Below are positions 8,901-10,567 of a stretch of DNA of 10,567 bases, piece after piece (the stretch's first letter is position 1; every line of letters starts with the position of its first letter). The translations under genes and the position numbers were made by a program. The notes beneath the pieces were generated by a model. The model searched no databases and was not told where the DNA came from. It saw only the letters and a list, made by a program, of their open reading frames with translations. Source of the DNA: Tetmemena sp. SeJ-2015 (Eukaryota > Ciliophora > Spirotrichea > Sporadotrichida > Oxytrichidae); contig JAJKFJ010015466.1 of the NCBI GenBank assembly GCA_027382625.1, forward strand, positions 1 to 10,567, read 5' to 3'.

Positions 8901-8972
8901 CATTTTCTTCACAAAAATACACTTAAGGATGCAGGTTTAGAGAGTGAACTTAAGGCAGAAAATTTATTATGA
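5926..8972 (+). CDS. Long Ser/Gln/Asn/Lys-rich gene (possibly more than one) ending in a Cys2His2-like segment
   Basis: Coding-like frames, with TAA/TAG as Gln, cover nearly the whole interval. The proposed start is ATG at 5926 (gcaaATGgcg): MANKLYLNRKIQDLMAQDYL, then VKQLYQKKDFPTSS and FKRDNQPQSKKRKQDL. Further segments, in changing frames, are NPRKISPSPASIFLSEERLK (about 6320-6380), LLMNRLQANRIQNIKSF (6801-6851), SIMSLKFIN...RIERIAQLNYLANEL (about 7080-7179), FVPPLKTAIGGKRMKVGS (about 7620-7680), NEFSKPEVIAIKNQQVKF (about 7975-8030) and SPSPDKMRQSAP (8611-8646). The last exon (about 8745-8972) ends MPQIDFDLKLDFYH...NTLKDAGLESELKAENLL. It carries C-x2-C-x6-H-x2-H at codons 8871, 8880, 8901 and 8910, a possible metal site. 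Most of the product is low-complexity and basic, so probably disordered. At least six frame changes need introns or another explanation, and one TGA (7180-7182) lies inside a frame that looks coding on both sides. I do not recognise the family and cannot exclude two or three genes. Confidence 0.5.
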
Positions 8973-9118
8973 TTTTAGTAAAGTTAGTTGACAAAAATAT
9001 GCATTCATTGGTATTTTAGATTGAATTATAGGTGATGAAGCTTTAAAATTTGACAAAATTAATAGTTTTAATTAAACTTAAATTTGAGCGTGTACACATT
9101 CGTTTTTAAAAAGCCATA

Positions 9119-10567
9119 ATGGATTTCAACCCCAAAGATTAAGATGACGGCAATTCAAATATATATATCTTTATCTTAAATTCAACAAGTCAATTTATTA
9201 TGAGATATGCAACTCCTCTTGCATTGGTAATAGCCTCTGGGATACTGTTCTACAGGAAATGCTTTTACACTCCTGCACCTTTCAGCGTACCAATATACTA
9301 AAGAAACCATATTCTTAAGAGTAAGTTAATGTGAACTTTCCTACTAGGTTCAATTAGGCTGTTCGTGCTCATTACTTTGGGATTAAGAAAAGTTATGATT
9401 ACCAGATTAATGACTTATATTATAGGTAGCAGCAGTATGTATTCAGATTACTCTGAGGTAGCTTAAAATGTAAGCTCAGCCCTTAAATTGTCGAGAGAGG
9501 TCTCAAAAGATAAAATTAATGATGAAGGCTAAACTCAATCTCAAAATGGCCTCAAACTTAAAATACTCACTTACAACATCCTAGCTGACTGCTACACTCA
9601 ATACTTCATGTTCAAATACATCCCACATAACTATAAAATTACTCTTTATTATAATATAAATAAGTTCTTGAAATTTGGATTCCGAGGTCCAAGAATAATG
9701 CATGAGATTGAGTAGTCAAATTCAGACTTAATATGTCTACAAGAAGTGGACCACATTAACGATTTTTACGGGCCACGACTTAGAGACCTGGGCTATGAAC
9801 TGTAGTGGACTTTGAGAAGACAAAAAGACGCAGTCATGGTAGCATACAAGAAGGGAATCTTTGACTGTCTAAAAGTTGAACCTGTAGACTACAACGATGT
9901 TTCAGACTTGTTCCAAGAGCCCTCATTGAAACTTCACAATAAGGCAATAATTTCACCTAATCATTATCTTGCTTTAAATTTGTCTGCTAGAGCACGTAAG
10001 TTGAATTATAACCAAACTGCTGCATTTCAGTAGAAGCTATTTATCAGGATAATTTAGCCCTGTTTATATTCGAAACTGTAATCGGACAAATAGTTAAGTT
10101 TTACCAACCTTGTTAATGATTTTTGACCATAAATAATCGTGTGTAGAAAGATACCAAGAAGCATATGATAGTGATCAGCTCTCACCTGTACTGGGGATAA
10201 GACTACGTGCGCTCAGCTCAGATCTTCTATCTGCTCAAGAGACTGTCTCAGTTTATCGAATAGTCAGAGAGCTCTGGCATATTAAGACCTTCTGAGGAAT
10301 CAAATCTATCAATCATAGCATGCGGTGATTTCAACTCTGGAATAAGCAAGCCAGCCATTAGAATGATGTTTGGGGATGCTCTCACTCACGAAAATTCCTC
10401 TATCAACCCAGAAAAGCTTATTTTGCTATACCACTATTTTTATGCTTTCTGACAAGAAGAATGAGTAGAGCATTTTTAAGAAGGTATTGAAGGCCTATGA
10501 AAATGAACTACCTAACTTTAAATCAAGAATTCAGTTCTAGAGTGCATATCAGCACTATGAACTGAGT
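9119..10567 (+). CDS. Endonuclease/exonuclease/phosphatase protein, CCR4/Angel/nocturnin deadenylase type, 3' end outside the window
   Basis: Proteins of this fold usually remove mRNA poly(A) tails with two metal ions. The ATG at 9119 opens MDFNPKDQDDGN; a second at 9200 precedes a hydrophobic helix, MRYATPLALVIASGILFYRK, which suggests a membrane or organelle anchor. The domain starts near 9554: LKLKILTYNILADCYTQYF, then SDLICLQEVDHIND (catalytic Glu, codon 9743), RRQKDAVMVAYKKGIFDCL, DNLALFIFETVIGQI, HMIVISSHLYWGQDYVRSAQ (His, 10183) and IIACGDFNSG (Asp 10327, Asn 10333). Near the edge comes FQSAYQHYE, the SAY motif before the family's last Asp-His, which lies outside. Introns at 9996-10030 and 10093-10146 restore the DNLALF and HLYW segments. 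Splicing at 9320-9440 is ambiguous: one 27-nt intron or two of 17 and 19 nt. A frame break with no good splice site falls at 10437-10452. The fold is certain; the subfamily is not. Confidence 0.9.
9996..10030 (+). other. 35-nt intron in the EEP gene
   Basis: It begins GTAAGTTG, has a branch-like ATAAC and ends GCTGCATTTCAG. Splicing in phase 1 joins LSARA to LEAIYQDNLALFIF, which restores the conserved DNxAL strand of the EEP domain. Without it the frame runs into non-homologous sequence. This is one of the best supported introns in the window. Confidence 0.85.
10093..10146 (+). other. 54-nt intron in the EEP gene
   Basis: It begins GTTAAG and ends CGTGTGTAG, contains a TGA, and is AT-rich. 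Phase-0 removal joins FETVIGQI to KDTKKHMIVISSHLYW, the strand leading to the catalytic His. The length is a multiple of three, so only the TGA and domain spacing argue for removal. Confidence 0.65.

Noticed and set aside
1..10567. Gene-sized nanochromosome or germline DNA with internal eliminated sequences
   Set aside because: No C4A4-type telomere repeats and no convincing pointer repeats flanking the interruptions; GT...AG introns explain the best-supported breaks.

Overview
The window is nuclear DNA from a ciliate, or another protist using the same code, in which UAA and UAG encode glutamine and UGA is the main or only stop. In the standard code almost nothing is open beyond about 80 codons. 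Reading TAA/TAG as Gln exposes four sizeable genes, three of them from recognisable families. The clearest proof is the ERH homologue, where the conserved Gln of the family's ILLVQ strand is written TAG. Coding DNA is AT-rich, with short GT...AG introns: good examples are 22, 34, 35 and 54 nt, and one interruption is 189 nt. No telomeric repeat is present and the genes lie head to tail over 10.5 kb, so this is a multi-gene chromosome segment rather than a gene-sized nanochromosome. I cannot name the species.

Layout. 1-979 (+): C-terminal part of a phosphatidylinositol phosphate kinase, cut by the window edge. About 983-4486 (-): a large Gln/Asn/Ser-rich protein with acidic and coiled-coil stretches, convergent with the kinase and ending only a few bases from it. 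4487-4675: a short bidirectional promoter with a perfect E2F-type octamer and a T10A8 tract. 4676-4900 (+): a possible 74-residue helical protein. 4959-5507 (-): Enhancer of rudimentary homologue (ERH). 5508-5925: AT-rich divergent intergenic region. 5926-8972 (+): a long, intron-split, low-complexity gene that I do not recognise, ending in a C-x2-C-x6-H-x2-H segment. 9119-10567 (+): an endonuclease/exonuclease/phosphatase (EEP) protein of the CCR4/Angel/nocturnin type with an N-terminal hydrophobic helix, cut by the window edge.

The genes do not form an obvious pathway. ERH (mRNA processing) and the EEP protein (RNA deadenylase family) both concern RNA metabolism, but eukaryotic neighbours need not be related. 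The main uncertainty is splice structure. Because UGA alone stops translation, all three frames tend to stay open for long stretches and many junctions cannot be fixed by eye. An unexpected regularity is that, at about fourteen places, reading resumes in the +1 frame exactly at a UGA. That could be frameshifting, but introns followed by shadow-frame reading would produce much of the same pattern.
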